A stretch of DNA of 64,000 nt. It comes from Microvirga ossetica. Lineage in GTDB: Bacteria; Pseudomonadota; Alphaproteobacteria; Rhizobiales; Beijerinckiaceae. Shown one piece after another: positions 54,971 through 63,913 of the stretch. The stretch's first letter is position 1, and every line of letters begins with the position of its first letter. The stretch is from the NCBI RefSeq assembly GCF_002741015.1, contig NZ_CP016617.1, positions 868,001 through 932,000 of the forward strand, read 5' to 3'. Under the pieces are notes generated by a model. The model saw only the letters and a program-made list of their open reading frames with translations, did not search any database and had not been told where the DNA came from. Both the position numbers and the translations under genes were made by a program.

Positions 54971-54985
54971 ATAAGCTGTTCTTAT
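54971..54985. promoter_or_regulatory. ATAAG-N5-CTTAT palindrome before the SDR-importer genes (Nac-type site)
   Basis: Perfect inverted repeat, extended by one more paired base each side (GATAAG...CTTATC, 54970-54986). It also fits the ATA-N9-TAT pattern known for Nac, a LysR regulator. It lies 73 bases before the SDR start, in the only gap (109 bases) inside the operon, suggesting a second promoter. Confidence 0.6.
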
Positions 54986-55005
54986 CTTGTGGCGTCTGAG
55001 CCCGG

Positions 55006-55770
55006 CTACGCCATCTGGGATACAGGCACCACCTTCCCACCAGCCTGCTCGATTTCCATACGGATCTTACGAGCGAGCGATAAGGCGCCAGGCGTATCCC
55101 CATGCAGCAGGATGCTGTGAGGACCCATCGGCAGGTCTTCTCCCTCATACGTTGTAACAGTCCTCTGCTGTAGAACTTGTCGCACCCGTTCCAGAACCTT
55201 GGCCTCGTCATGAATGACCGAGTTCGGCAGCCGGCGCGGAACGAGAAGACCTGACTTGTCATAGGCCCGGTCTGCGAGAAAGGTGGTCGCGACACGCAGT
55301 CCGCAGGACGTCGCCGCGTCCTCAATAGCCCGGCTCGTTGAGGAAACGATGATCAGCTCAGGATTGAAGCGTGCGACCGCGGCCACAAGAGGTGCTGCGA
55401 CGGCGGGATCTGCGGCCGCCATGTTCCCGAGGGCACCATGGAAGCTCATGTGGGTCATTCTGTGCCCCACCACGCGCGCGATCCCCTCAAGCGCTCCAAG
55501 CTGATAAATCACCATTGCAGCCAACTCGTCCGAGTCGATCTGCATCGGCCGTCGTCCGAACCCCTGCTTGTCGGGAAAGCCGACATGCGCACCGATATCG
55601 ACCCCGCGTTCCAGGGCTGCCTTGACGGTTTTCTCCATGATCAGGGGATCGCCCGCATGAAAACCGCAGGCGAGGTTCGCCGACGACAGCACATCCAACA
55701 GGGCATCGTCGTCACCGATGCGCCACTGGCCGTAGCCTTCAGCAAGGTCTGCATTGAGATCGATTTGCAT
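55006..55770 (-). CDS. pxpA: 5-oxoprolinase subunit A (LamB/YcsF family)
   Basis: 254 residues. Family landmarks are IDLNADLAEGYGQW, SSANLACGFHAGDPLIMEKT, GAHVGFPDKQGFGRR and HMSFHGALGN (usually KPHGALYN), with EGEDLPMGPHSILLHGDTPG at the end. In E. coli PxpA acts with PxpB and PxpC to open 5-oxoproline with ATP. Here it shares an operon with biotin carboxylase genes, which suggests a carboxylation-dependent route. It is 12 bases downstream of the carrier-like gene. Confidence 0.92.
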   Translation of the reverse strand: MQIDLNADLAEGYGQWRIGDDDALLDVLSSANLACGFHAGDPLIMEKTVKAALERGVDIGAHVGFPDKQGFGRRPMQIDSDELAAMVIYQLGALEGIARVVGHRMTHMSFHGALGNMAAADPAVAAPLVAAVARFNPELIIVSSTSRAIEDAATSCGLRVATTFLADRAYDKSGLLVPRRLPNSVIHDEAKVLERVRQVLQQRTVTTYEGEDLPMGPHSILLHGDTPGALSLARKIRMEIEQAGGKVVPVSQMA

Positions 55771-55782
55771 AGGTTGGCTCCC

Positions 55783-56196
55783 CTAGGGCTTCAGTGCGAC
55801 GAGCGGATCGCCATAGCCGACGAGCGAGCGGTCTGGCGCAATGATCGAGGCCACAATCCCGTCGCGCGGAGAGAGGACGGGGAGGAGAATGGGTCCGACC
55901 TGTAGAAGCCCCAGCGGCTGACCGGCCGCCACGGGCTCGTTCGGCTCTACCAGCGCCGCCTCTTGGACAGGGTGAGCATGCAGGAAAAGCCCCACACTTG
56001 GCGATACGGCAACATCAGGTTGGCCTCTTGCCGGAACGGCTGCATCCCGCACAGAGCCCGCCGCCCCAACTCGCCTGCTTCTAGCCTTAACACTGCGCCT
56101 CAGGCAGATGCGATAATCCGGGCCTGTCAGCTCGTATGTCGTAATCCCCGCTTCGGAGATCCAGGCTGCAATTTGTGGAATGTCTGAGATCTTCAT
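55783..56196 (-). CDS. Biotin carboxyl carrier-like protein lacking the biotinylation motif
   Basis: 137 residues from the ATG at 56196, which overlaps the pxpC stop by four bases. The N-terminus (ISDIPQIAAWISEAGITTYE) and GPDYRICLRR match the first part of AccB. A lipoyl/biotinyl-like domain follows (VGLFLHAHPVQEAALVEPNE, PVAAGQPLGLLQVG, LPVLSPRDGIVASI, SLVGYGDPLVAL). The place where EAMKM should be reads QVGPILLP, with no lysine, so it cannot be biotinylated in the usual way. A canonical AccB is encoded in the same operon, so this copy probably has a structural or regulatory role. Confidence 0.8.
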   Translation of the reverse strand: MKISDIPQIAAWISEAGITTYELTGPDYRICLRRSVKARSRRVGAAGSVRDAAVPARGQPDVAVSPSVGLFLHAHPVQEAALVEPNEPVAAGQPLGLLQVGPILLPVLSPRDGIVASIIAPDRSLVGYGDPLVALKP

Positions 56197-57185
56197 GAGC
56201 TCGCTCTCCGGGCTCCCGCAAGATCGAGACACCGCGCTACGTCGGACAGCCATTGAGAGACTTCGTCGAGGGCGTGCAGTGCCCCATCCCAGTCTGTCTC
56301 GATGAAGCGGATGGAACTGCCAATCGGGGCCTGCCCGAGCCGCCAGAGATCCGCCTCTATGACAGTTCCGATCTTTGGATACCCTCCAGAGGGCTGGGCA
56401 TCGCACATCTGCACGATCGGCTGGCCGCCATGTGGCACCTGAATGACTCCGGGAACGATGCCATGCGAGCGCAGCTCTAGGGGAGCAACGGGCTCAAGGA
56501 CAGGGCCGGACAGGCGATATCCGTAGCGGTCGCTCTGAGGCGTCACCTTCCACGGCTTCAGCCACAGATCGCTCTGGGACTCCGGTTTGAAGCAGTGGTA
56601 TTCGGCGGCCGGCAGAACCCGGACCGCCGGCAGGCCATCCACCATCAGCGGCAAAGCGAATGACGGCGGCACAATACTGGTTCCGTCCGACGCGCGGCGT
56701 GCGCCGTTGGGCTGGCCGAAAGGCAGCTTGTCTCCCTGCTGCAGCGCCCTCCCCTCAAGACCGCCGATCGCTCCGCGCAACTGCGTGGACCGGGATCCTA
56801 GGACGATGGGAACGTCGATGCCGCCTGCCACGCAGACGTAAGCACGAGATCCCCGCCAACGGGCAGATCTCGTCAGCCCAAGGCGCAGCACCGAGCCGGC
56901 TTTCGCTTGGATGCTCGACCAGGGAAGGATGGCTTTGCCATCAATCGATGCCTCGCACGTTGCACCGGTCAATGCGATCTTGGCTTCACAATCAAACCGA
57001 GTTTCGAAGGGAAAGACCTGAATCTCGATCGCAGCAGCATCCTCACTGTTGCCGAGCAGTAGGTTGCCGCAGGCGAGTGCAAGCCCGTCCATCGCGCCGG
57101 CGGTGCCGACACCCCATTTCAAAGCACCGAAGCGTCCGCGATCCTGTATGGTCGTGAGCGCGCTCTTGGATCGAATCTCCATCAT
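56193..57185 (-). CDS. pxpC: 5-oxoprolinase subunit C (biotin-dependent carboxyltransferase-like)
   Basis: 330 residues of the KipA/allophanate-hydrolase-subunit-2 type. Landmarks are TTIQDRGRFGALKWGVGTAG at the N-terminus, AMDGLALACGNLLLGN, EIQVFPFETRF, PESQSDLWLKPWKVTPQSDR, and GGYPKIGTVIEADLWRLGQ near the end. These correspond to half of the carboxyltransferase domain of urea carboxylase. It overlaps pxpB by four bases and pairs with it as the usual PxpB-PxpC complex. Confidence 0.92.
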   Translation of the reverse strand: MMEIRSKSALTTIQDRGRFGALKWGVGTAGAMDGLALACGNLLLGNSEDAAAIEIQVFPFETRFDCEAKIALTGATCEASIDGKAILPWSSIQAKAGSVLRLGLTRSARWRGSRAYVCVAGGIDVPIVLGSRSTQLRGAIGGLEGRALQQGDKLPFGQPNGARRASDGTSIVPPSFALPLMVDGLPAVRVLPAAEYHCFKPESQSDLWLKPWKVTPQSDRYGYRLSGPVLEPVAPLELRSHGIVPGVIQVPHGGQPIVQMCDAQPSGGYPKIGTVIEADLWRLGQAPIGSSIRFIETDWDGALHALDEVSQWLSDVARCLDLAGARRASS

Positions 57186-57841
57186 CGGACCACCTCGACG
57201 ATGCGGAACCGAATACTGTCGCCTGGCTGCAGCAGGATGGGTGGATCGCGGGTCGCGTCAAAGAACGTCGTTGATGTCGTGCCAATCGTATTCCAGCCAC
57301 TGGGACCGGCCGAGGCCGATACGCCAGTCTGGGATCCTCCGATCGAGACCGCGCCACCCGGAAGCTTCAGCACCGGCACCTTCCTGCGGGGTGTGGCGAT
57401 GCGTGCGTCCATCCCGCCAAGATAGCAGTAGCCTGGATGGCTTCCGATCGCGTAAACGGGATAGAGCGGACTGGCATGAATCTCGGCAATTTCGTGCGAG
57501 CACAAGCCAGTATGGGCGACGACATCCGCCATGTGCGGCCCCCCTTCCCCGCCATAGACAACTGGCAGCTCAATCGTGCGCCCCTGTAGGATCATTGGTG
57601 TCGCTGCGTCCCAGGCGGAGTGCAGACGTGTCTCGAGCGGCGCAAGCGACCGCGGCGGCACCGAGAAGCTCACGAGGAGGTTGTTGACGCCTGGTACGGC
57701 TTCGCTCACTTCCGGCCAAGTATCCACCTCACGGGCAAGCGACCAAATCCGCCGTTGCGTCGTCAGGCTGGTCTCGCCCGGTGCTTCGAAGAGAAGCGCT
57801 CTGGTACCCAGCAGGCTGATCTGGGGCTCCTTCACCATCAT
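57182..57841 (-). CDS. pxpB: 5-oxoprolinase subunit B (KipI-like)
   Basis: 219 residues of the KipI/allophanate-hydrolase-subunit-1 type. Landmarks are [12 protein letters not shown] (N-terminus), [53 protein letters not shown] and [20 protein letters not shown]. Its start overlaps the accC stop and its stop overlaps the pxpC start (four bases each), so biotin carboxylase, PxpB and PxpC are translationally coupled. Confidence 0.93.
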   Translation of the reverse strand: MMVKEPQISLLGTRALLFEAPGETSLTTQRRIWSLAREVDTWPEVSEAVPGVNNLLVSFSVPPRSLAPLETRLHSAWDAATPMILQGRTIELPVVYGGEGGPHMADVVAHTGLCSHEIAEIHASPLYPVYAIGSHPGYCYLGGMDARIATPRRKVPVLKLPGGAVSIGGSQTGVSASAGPSGWNTIGTTSTTFFDATRDPPILLQPGDSIRFRIVEVVR

Positions 57842-59190
57842 GCGGAGGCCTCGGCTTTCAGCAATTGCTCAAGATAATGGATATCGAACCCGCCCTCGAT
57901 GAAGCCTGGCTCGTCCACAATCCTTCTGTGCAAGGCAAGGTTCGTGGCGACACCCTCGACCCTCATCTCGGACAGCGCCACCTTCAACCGCGCCATCGCC
58001 TCGTGCCGGGTCTGTCCATGAACAATGAGCTTGGCGATCATCGAGTCGTAGTAGGGCGGTACGGCCGCTCCCGCGGCGATGTGACTGTCGACTCGCACGC
58101 CAGGCCCACCCGGAACGTCGAACCGTGTGATCTGCCCCGGGGATGGTGCGAAGGTGGTGGGATCTTCGGCGTTGATCCGGCATTCGAAAGCGTGACCGTG
58201 GCAGCCTATATCGGCTTGGCTAAGGGTGAGGGCCTCGCCGCGTGCAACCCGGATGCCTTCGGCCACGATATCGATTCCGGTGGTCGCTTCAGTCACTGGA
58301 TGCTCGACCTGCACCCGCGTATTCATCTCGATGAAGAAGAATTCCTCTTGCTCGACCAGGAACTCGAAGGTGCCGACGCCCTGATAGCCGATCCGCCGGC
58401 AGGCCTCGACACAGCGCTCGCCGATCCTCGCGACGAGGTCGACTGGCAGACCCGGAGCCGGGGCTTCCTCCAAGACCTTCTGGTGGCGGCGCTGGAGCGA
58501 GCAATCGCGGCTGCCGAGCCAGAGTGCCGTACCATAGGCATCGGCCAACACCTGGATCTCGACGTGGCGCGGATGCTCGAGAAACTTTTCGGCATAGATC
58601 TCCGGATTGCCGAAGGCGCGGCGCGCTTCCTCGCGAACAAGCGCAAACGCATCGGCAAGCTCCGAACGGGCCCGGACAACGCGCATGCCGCGACCGCCTC
58701 CTCCGCCTGCCGCCTTGAGGATCAACGGAAGGCCGATCTCACCGGCGACCGATTGCAAAGCCTCCAGGTCGTCGGGCAGGGCTCCCTCTGAGCCGGGCAC
58801 GCACGGCACGTTTGCCTCGCGCATGGCACGCTTGGCTGCAACCTTGTCGCCCATGGTGCGAATGCATGCCGGGCTCGGCCCGATGAATGTCAGACCCGAT
58901 CGGGCGACGTCGTCGGCAAAGGCGGCATTCTCGGACAGAAACCCGTATCCGGGATGAATGGCCTGTGCGCCCGTCACCTCCGCAGCAAGCAAAATCGCGG
59001 CACCATCGAGATAGCTCTTCCCTGCCGGAGCGGGGCCGATACACACGGCGGTATCGGCGTATTTCACGTGGGGGGCATCTCGATCGGCCTGCGAATAGAC
59101 GGCGACCGTCCGCAATCCAAGCGTTCGGCAGGCCCGCTGGATCCGAAGGGCAATTTCGCCGCGATTGGCTATGAGAACAGTGTCGAACAT
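57838..59190 (-). CDS. accC: Biotin carboxylase
   Basis: 450 residues, ATP-grasp enzyme. [19 protein letters not shown] opens the protein, the glycine-rich ATP loop is [14 protein letters not shown], and the catalytic motif [17 protein letters not shown] is intact. It ends with [20 protein letters not shown]. It carboxylates the biotin on AccB using ATP and bicarbonate. Its coupling to pxpB, and the lack of acetyl-CoA carboxyltransferase genes, suggest the carboxyl acceptor is an amide or lactam, not acetyl-CoA. Confidence 0.93.
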   Translation of the reverse strand: MFDTVLIANRGEIALRIQRACRTLGLRTVAVYSQADRDAPHVKYADTAVCIGPAPAGKSYLDGAAILLAAEVTGAQAIHPGYGFLSENAAFADDVARSGLTFIGPSPACIRTMGDKVAAKRAMREANVPCVPGSEGALPDDLEALQSVAGEIGLPLILKAAGGGGGRGMRVVRARSELADAFALVREEARRAFGNPEIYAEKFLEHPRHVEIQVLADAYGTALWLGSRDCSLQRRHQKVLEEAPAPGLPVDLVARIGERCVEACRRIGYQGVGTFEFLVEQEEFFFIEMNTRVQVEHPVTEATTGIDIVAEGIRVARGEALTLSQADIGCHGHAFECRINAEDPTTFAPSPGQITRFDVPGGPGVRVDSHIAAGAAVPPYYDSMIAKLIVHGQTRHEAMARLKVALSEMRVEGVATNLALHRRIVDEPGFIEGGFDIHYLEQLLKAEASA

Positions 59191-59196
59191 TGGCGC

Positions 59197-59661
59197 TCAG
59201 ACGATCCGCAGGAGGGGCTGGCCAGCTACGACTTCGTCGCCGGTCGTGACGAACACAGCCTCGATCACGCCATCCCGTTCAGCCGTAACAGGATTGAACA
59301 TTTTCATAGCTTCAACAGTACAGACAGTGGTGCCAGTCGTGACTGCCTGGCCCACGGTCACGAAGGGCGGCGCATCCGGCGAAGGGCCCAAATAGACAAT
59401 CCCGGACAAGGGGGCGGTGACATCGTTCGTGGAGGCTGCGGATTTGACGGACGCCGGGGGCTCGCGACGAGAGGAGTCCGGGCGAGTGTGCGTCACAGTC
59501 GGTGTTGACGCTGCCCCACTGGTTAAGGGCGCGGACCCCAAGGTCCCCGTCTCGCGCGTCAGTCGCAGAGTCCAGCCATCCTTGCTGACCTCCACTTCAG
59601 CAAGGTCGGATGCGCTCATCGCATCGATTAGTGCTTTGATCTCGTCGAGTGTCATGAGCAT
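59197..59661 (-). CDS. accB: Biotin carboxyl carrier protein
   Basis: 154 residues. The C-terminal biotinyl domain (~80-154) has TVEAMKMFNPVTAERDGVIE with the biotinyl Lys in EAMKM, preceded by APLSGIVYLGPSPDAPPFV. The middle is a Thr/Ser/Pro-rich linker. Starts at 59661 and 59655 are both possible. Six bases separate it from accC. It is the first gene of the operon and the counterpart of the motif-less copy at 55783-56196. Confidence 0.92.
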   Translation of the reverse strand: MLMTLDEIKALIDAMSASDLAEVEVSKDGWTLRLTRETGTLGSAPLTSGAASTPTVTHTRPDSSRREPPASVKSAASTNDVTAPLSGIVYLGPSPDAPPFVTVGQAVTTGTTVCTVEAMKMFNPVTAERDGVIEAVFVTTGDEVVAGQPLLRIV

Positions 59662-59746
59662 CACCGGTCCGTCACCGTGACGGGCCTATGTTCCTGACGC
59701 TAGCAGCCGCCCAAAAGGGAGGCCAAGACAGATTGTCTCTGTGCCC

Positions 59747-59761
59747 ATAAGAGCAGCTTAT
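59747..59761. promoter_or_regulatory. ATAAG-N5-CTTAT palindrome before accB (Nac-type site)
   Basis: Perfect 15-base inverted repeat (ATAAGAGCAGCTTAT) overlapping the last codon of lysR and lying ~85 bases upstream of the accB start. Same arms as the site at 54971. It fits ATA-N9-TAT. Confidence 0.6.
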
Positions 59762-60699
59762 GCTCTCTTGAGGACGCCTTCCTCTTGAGATGAGAGCATA
59801 TTACCGGGCAGTTCCCGAACAAGTTCCAGCAGAATTTGCCTGATCGCGGCGGCTGGCTCGGACAGCGGAAGGTGGTCCGATTGGCACAGTGCCAAGGGCA
59901 CCTCAATGGCGGGATCAACAATCCGCGCATGCCACGCCGATGTGGACTCCACGACCTGTTTCGCCATCGAGCCGGGCAGGACCGTCACGCCCATTCCTGC
60001 CGCAATCACGGAAGCCAGTGTGCTCGCCGACTCGATCTCGGCGACGACGCGAGGGACAAGCCCAATGCCGGCGCACGCCGCGTCCACGACTTTGCGGACC
60101 ACGTTATACGGGCGAGGCAGGAAGAGATCCATTTCGCCGATCCGTTCGAGAGGCACGGGATCCAACGGAGCCGGGATGCTGCTGGGACCCACCAAGTAGA
60201 GGCTTTCGCGCAAGAGGGGCTGGAACGTGAGCCCGTGCACCGACTGCCCCCCGCCGTACAGCACGGCGAGATCCATTCTGCCGTTCATCACGAGTTCCGA
60301 GAGCGTGGTCCCATAGGTCTCGTTGAGGTAGAGCACGACCCCCGGATGACGGCTTCTTGTGGCAACCAGCAGAGGCATGGCAAGGCCAGCAGCGGCAGTG
60401 CCCGGTGCAAGGCCAACGGAAACGGCGCCGGAAATACCCTCTCCGGCGGCCCTCATGTCAACCCGCGCCTGATCGCATTGCCGAAGAATGAGCTGAGCGT
60501 GGCGATACAGGACCTTGCCTGCCTCCGTCGGCGTCACGCCCCGCGGCGTGCGAACCAGGAGCTGTTGGCGGACTTCGGACTCAAGCGTTGCCAATTGCTG
60601 GCTCAAAGCGGGCTGAGCCACGTGAAGGATATCTGCCGCCTGTGTCAGATTGCCGATATCGACAATCTTCACGAAGTACTGGAGGCGTTTGAGGTTCAT
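59758..60699 (-). CDS. LysR-family regulator, Nac-like
   Basis: 313 residues from the ATG at 60699 (MNLKRLQYFVKIVDIGNLTQ). The N-terminal HTH (AADILHVAQPALSQQLATLE) and QLLVRTPRGVTPTEAGKVLY match the Nac/CynR-like branch of nitrogen-responsive LysR proteins. The C-terminal effector domain has AVLYGGGQSVHGL and VIAAGMGVTVLPGS. It precedes accB on the same strand and is divergent from the RraA-like gene. It probably binds the ATAAG-type palindromes at 60757, 59747 and 54971. Confidence 0.92.
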   Translation of the reverse strand: MNLKRLQYFVKIVDIGNLTQAADILHVAQPALSQQLATLESEVRQQLLVRTPRGVTPTEAGKVLYRHAQLILRQCDQARVDMRAAGEGISGAVSVGLAPGTAAAGLAMPLLVATRSRHPGVVLYLNETYGTTLSELVMNGRMDLAVLYGGGQSVHGLTFQPLLRESLYLVGPSSIPAPLDPVPLERIGEMDLFLPRPYNVVRKVVDAACAGIGLVPRVVAEIESASTLASVIAAGMGVTVLPGSMAKQVVESTSAWHARIVDPAIEVPLALCQSDHLPLSEPAAAIRQILLELVRELPGNMLSSQEEGVLKRA

Positions 60700-60756
60700 G
60701 ATCCGATCACTGCTCCCGGCACCGGACATGAGCAGGGCTCCTCCCACTCGCGAGCC

Positions 60757-60771
60757 ATAAGATTTTCCTAT
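60757..60771. promoter_or_regulatory. ATAAG-N5-CCTAT near-palindrome in the divergent lysR/RraA gap (Nac-type site)
   Basis: ATAAGATTTTCCTAT, nine of ten arm bases as in the other two sites and again ATA-N9-TAT. It lies 58 bases before the lysR start and 84 before the RraA-like start. Confidence 0.5.
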
Positions 60772-60854
60772 GTTGGCAGACTGAACTTGTCTTGGCTAGT
60801 CGCCAGGTGCCCCGTTAGCTGTCAGGGATCAATCTGAGATCCATGAGCTGAACA

Positions 60855-61520
60855 ATGACAACTAGCATTAGGAAATACCCTTCGGCTCCGTCAGCCGATC
60901 CTGAGATCATCGCAACTTTGAAACAAATCCCGGTCGCTCTCCTCAGTGACCAGCTGCAGCGCAACCGGGGCAGTACCGGGCTCCAACCTTATCATCACCC
61001 TGCTCCGCTGGCAGGCACAGCTGTCACAGTGCGCACCCGCGCCGGCGATAACCTCGCCATTCTTCGCGCTTTCGAAATCGTCAGGCCGGGCGATGTGCTG
61101 GTGATCGATGCCGATGGCGATGTCGCTAATGCGCTCGTCGGCGGGATCATGACCTTCTATGCTGCAAGTGCAGGGGTCGCCGGGATGGTCCTTGATGGTG
61201 CGATCCGCGACGTCGCTGAGATCCGGGAGCGTCCTTTCCCAGTCTATGCCCGAGGCGTCAATCATCGGGGTCCTTACAAGGACGGCCCTGGCGCGATCAA
61301 CGTCCCGGTGTCTGTGGGCGGAATGGCTGTATGCCCCGGCGACATCGTCGTTGGCGATCAGGATGGACTGGTCGTGCTCTCTCGCGATGAGGCGCCGACC
61401 GTGATCGAGAAGGCTCTCCTTCAGAAGCAGAAGGAGGAAGAAACCATGCAGGCGATCCGAGAAGGCAGATGGGACCGCTCGTTTGTCAACGCGCTGGAAG
61501 CGCGTAGCATCAACTTGTAG
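60855..61520 (+). CDS. RraA-like (dimethylmenaquinone methyltransferase/HMG aldolase family) protein
   Basis: 221 residues. The class II-type RraA/aldolase fold shows LSDQLQRNRGSTGLQPYHHP, AGTAVTVRTRAGDNLAIL, VIDADGDVANALVGGIMTFY, GMVLDGAIRDVAEIRERPFP with the key Arg and Asp, and VCPGDIVVGDQDGLVVLSRD. The group includes 4-hydroxy-4-methyl-2-oxoglutarate aldolase and RNase E inhibitors; the enzyme role is more likely in this metabolic setting. It diverges from lysR. Confidence 0.88.
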   Translation: MTTSIRKYPSAPSADPEIIATLKQIPVALLSDQLQRNRGSTGLQPYHHPAPLAGTAVTVRTRAGDNLAILRAFEIVRPGDVLVIDADGDVANALVGGIMTFYAASAGVAGMVLDGAIRDVAEIRERPFPVYARGVNHRGPYKDGPGAINVPVSVGGMAVCPGDIVVGDQDGLVVLSRDEAPTVIEKALLQKQKEEETMQAIREGRWDRSFVNALEARSINL

Positions 61521-61903
61521 CCGTTGACGTCGCTCGCAGCGGATAACGCCAAAGCAGCAGTGTGAGTCCAAAGCGAGATGGAACGACCATCCAGCCGTTG
61601 ACCTCAGAGCCGAGGCTCTAGCTCACCTCGTTGCTGACGCAGTGAAGCATTCGACGAGGATAGAACGAGCGGGATTTAGGAGTAAGTCATGCCTCTTGAC
61701 TGGGGAGTTCACTCACTGGATCGACCGTTCGTTGGAGCTGCGGGCCGCGCACCAGCTGCACAGTTGGGTGTATCGGTGCAGCAGATAGCAAATTCAGGTC
61801 TTAGGTCGACGGCTATCCGCTAGCCGAATTTACTTCGATAGAGATGTCTGCCCGGCGCAGACCACTCTGGAGATTTGGCAGAATAATCGCAGGGATCATG
61901 ATA
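61521..61903. other. Gap before the aminotransferase gene, no gene supported
   Basis: About 380 bases on the plus strand between the RraA-like gene and the aminotransferase. I see no open frame with coding character and no clear operator. The end of the gap has AGGGA nine bases before the ATG at 61904. Confidence 0.35.
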
Positions 61904-63106
61904 ATGCTTCAACTCGCAGATCGGCTAAAAGCTGTGAAGGTTTCGGCATCTGCCGCGATGACGGACCAAGCACGTGAGCTTCGTGCTCAAGGTGTTCAGA
62001 TCATCAGTCTATCATCAGGAGAGCCTGATTTCCCGACACCGCAGCATGCGATTGAGGCCGCCCATCAGGCCGCACTAGCGGGAGACACCAAATACCCTGC
62101 GCAACCTGGCACCGCAGCTTTGAGGGCCGCCGTTCAGCGCAAGTTCAAGCGCGAAAACAACTTGGACTATGCGCTTGATGAGATCCTGGTCGCCAATGGG
62201 GGCAAGCAAATTATCTTCAACGCACTTCTCGCGACGTGCAACCCGGGGGATGAAGTTGTTATCCCTGCGCCCGGTTGGATCACGTATGCTGATATCGCAC
62301 TTTTTGCCGAAGCGACGCCCGTTGCTGTGCCTTGCCCCGAGAACAATCATTTCAAGCTTCGCGCTGATGATCTGGATGCTGCGATTACGCCAAACACCAA
62401 GTGGCTCATTCTAAACTTCCCTAACAACCCGACTGGTGCAGCATGCACTCGCTCTGAAATGCGAGAAATTGCCGACGTAATGTTGAAGCATCCTGAGGTA
62501 TGGATCCTGACCGACGACATCTACGAGCACCTTACCTATGACGGTTTCGAGTTCTGCACGATCGCCGAGGTCGAGCCGAAGCTTAAGGATCGCGTGCTGA
62601 CCGTGAACGGGGCCTCGAAGGCCTATGCGATGACTGGCTGGCGCGTCGGTTACTGCGGCGGTCCGAAGGAGCTGATCGCAGCAATGAACAATGTCCATGG
62701 GCAGGCCACAGGCGGGATCTGCACCTTGAGTCAGGCCGCAGCGGTTGCGGTGCTTGAGGGTCCTCAGGATTTTCTGAAGGAGCGCGCGGATGTCTACCGC
62801 GATAGGCGTGACCTGGTCGTCAGGCTCCTCAACGAAATTCCTGGCATCAACTGTCATACGCCGGAAGGAGCATTCTACGTATTTCCAAATATCGCTGGAT
62901 GCATCGGAAAAATGACTGAACGGGGCCGGCGTATTGAGTCTGACGCCGACTTCGTCTCGGCACTCTTGGAAGAGCAGCACGTTGCCACAGTGCAGGGTAG
63001 CGCATATGGGATGAGCCCCTACTTCAGGATTTCTTATGCTACGGATACAGAAACATTGAAGGAAGGATGCCGACGCATCTCACGCTTCTGCGAAGCATTA
63101 CGGTAA
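61904..63106 (+). CDS. Class I/II aminotransferase, aspartate aminotransferase type
   Basis: 400 residues from the ATG at 61904, favoured by the AGGGA at the right spacing; an ATG at 61898 is too close to it. Family landmarks: SLSSGEPDFPTPQHAIEAAH, LILNFPNNPTGAACTRSEM, WILTDDIYEHLTYDGFEF, the PLP lysine in VNGASKAYAMTGWRVGY and the substrate-binding Arg in YFRISYATD. It could accept the amino acid released by the pxp/acc operon, but this is inferred from position only. Confidence 0.9.
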   Translation: MLQLADRLKAVKVSASAAMTDQARELRAQGVQIISLSSGEPDFPTPQHAIEAAHQAALAGDTKYPAQPGTAALRAAVQRKFKRENNLDYALDEILVANGGKQIIFNALLATCNPGDEVVIPAPGWITYADIALFAEATPVAVPCPENNHFKLRADDLDAAITPNTKWLILNFPNNPTGAACTRSEMREIADVMLKHPEVWILTDDIYEHLTYDGFEFCTIAEVEPKLKDRVLTVNGASKAYAMTGWRVGYCGGPKELIAAMNNVHGQATGGICTLSQAAAVAVLEGPQDFLKERADVYRDRRDLVVRLLNEIPGINCHTPEGAFYVFPNIAGCIGKMTERGRRIESDADFVSALLEEQHVATVQGSAYGMSPYFRISYATDTETLKEGCRRISRFCEALR

Positions 63107-63216
63107 ACTGGGTGGCTACTCGGACTCAATGGCTTCTTCTATTCTATGCCTTGGTTGCGACCCCGGCTGTTCGGTGGGCCATAGAAATGATGGGAGGCCT
63201 ATGGGAGCCCTTGTCG

Positions 63217-63480
63217 TCATCCCGGGGAACCCACGTCCAAGCCACCAGATGCCTGCCAGCGGCGTCCGCAGCGGGCATTGCGCAAGCATGAAACATTTAC
63301 CACATCGATGAAGATGTGCTTCGAGCTTTCTGGTTTGATATCGAACCAGTTCGGGTCATCGAAGGTGCCCGCGTACAAACCGCAGACTTCGGCGAATCTC
63401 TCGAAAGTCATGTAGAGCTTCGTCCCGTATGCGGTACAGAAGTGAATGCGGACGATTTTGCCGCTACCCCCGGAACAGTG
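63217..63480 (-). pseudogene. GFA-domain (CENP-V type) protein, broken fragment
   Basis: The minus strand reads HCSGGSGKIVRIHFCTAYGT, then KLYMTFERFAEVCGLYAGTF and DDPNWFDIKPESSKHIFIDV. This resembles the second half of glutathione-dependent formaldehyde-activating-type proteins (C-x-x-C, GT, AGTFDDP, KHIF). The first Cys-rich part is missing because upstream codons run into stops. Confidence 0.55.
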
Positions 63481-63730
63481 ATCATAGACGGCTGGGAACC
63501 TTTTGTGACCTGAAGATCAGCCTCACGGAAGATTGGCTCAGACATGACGGTGCCGCTAGGAGCATATCAATCTCACGGGCACGTACGCCTGGGGCGAGCA
63601 GCCTGTGCTCGTGGACGGTTTCCGGCCCTTGCGGCTGCCCAAGCCTCTGGCACGTGCCGCATAGCCGCCCATACCACAAAATAACGCAGCCCTGCACCAG
63701 ATTCCCTGTCCGATCTACCTTAGCGCTCAA

Positions 63731-63877
63731 TCAGGAACACATCTTGCGCTGCCCCCGGTTCCACGGATAATCAGGCATGCCAGGATGGACCGCCTGGACG
63801 GAGATCCCTGTGCCCAGAAGCGCCCTGGCGATCAAAAGACCGGGTGCGAGAGTGTGCCTGAGAAACCGGATTGCCAT
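63731..63877 (-). CDS. Small secreted hypothetical protein
   Basis: 48 residues. The ATG at 63877 has AAGGGG seven bases upstream, and the peptide begins with a signal-like segment (MAIRFLRHTLAPGLLIARAL) followed by HPGMPDYPWNRGQRKMCS. The mature part is tiny. A PDYPW-type start is common in short exported proteins of this order, so it may be a truncated copy. Confidence 0.4.
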   Translation of the reverse strand: MAIRFLRHTLAPGLLIARALLGTGISVQAVHPGMPDYPWNRGQRKMCS

Positions 63878-63913
63878 TGCCGCCCCTTCCGATCACGTAT
63901 CGGTCTTCTGACT

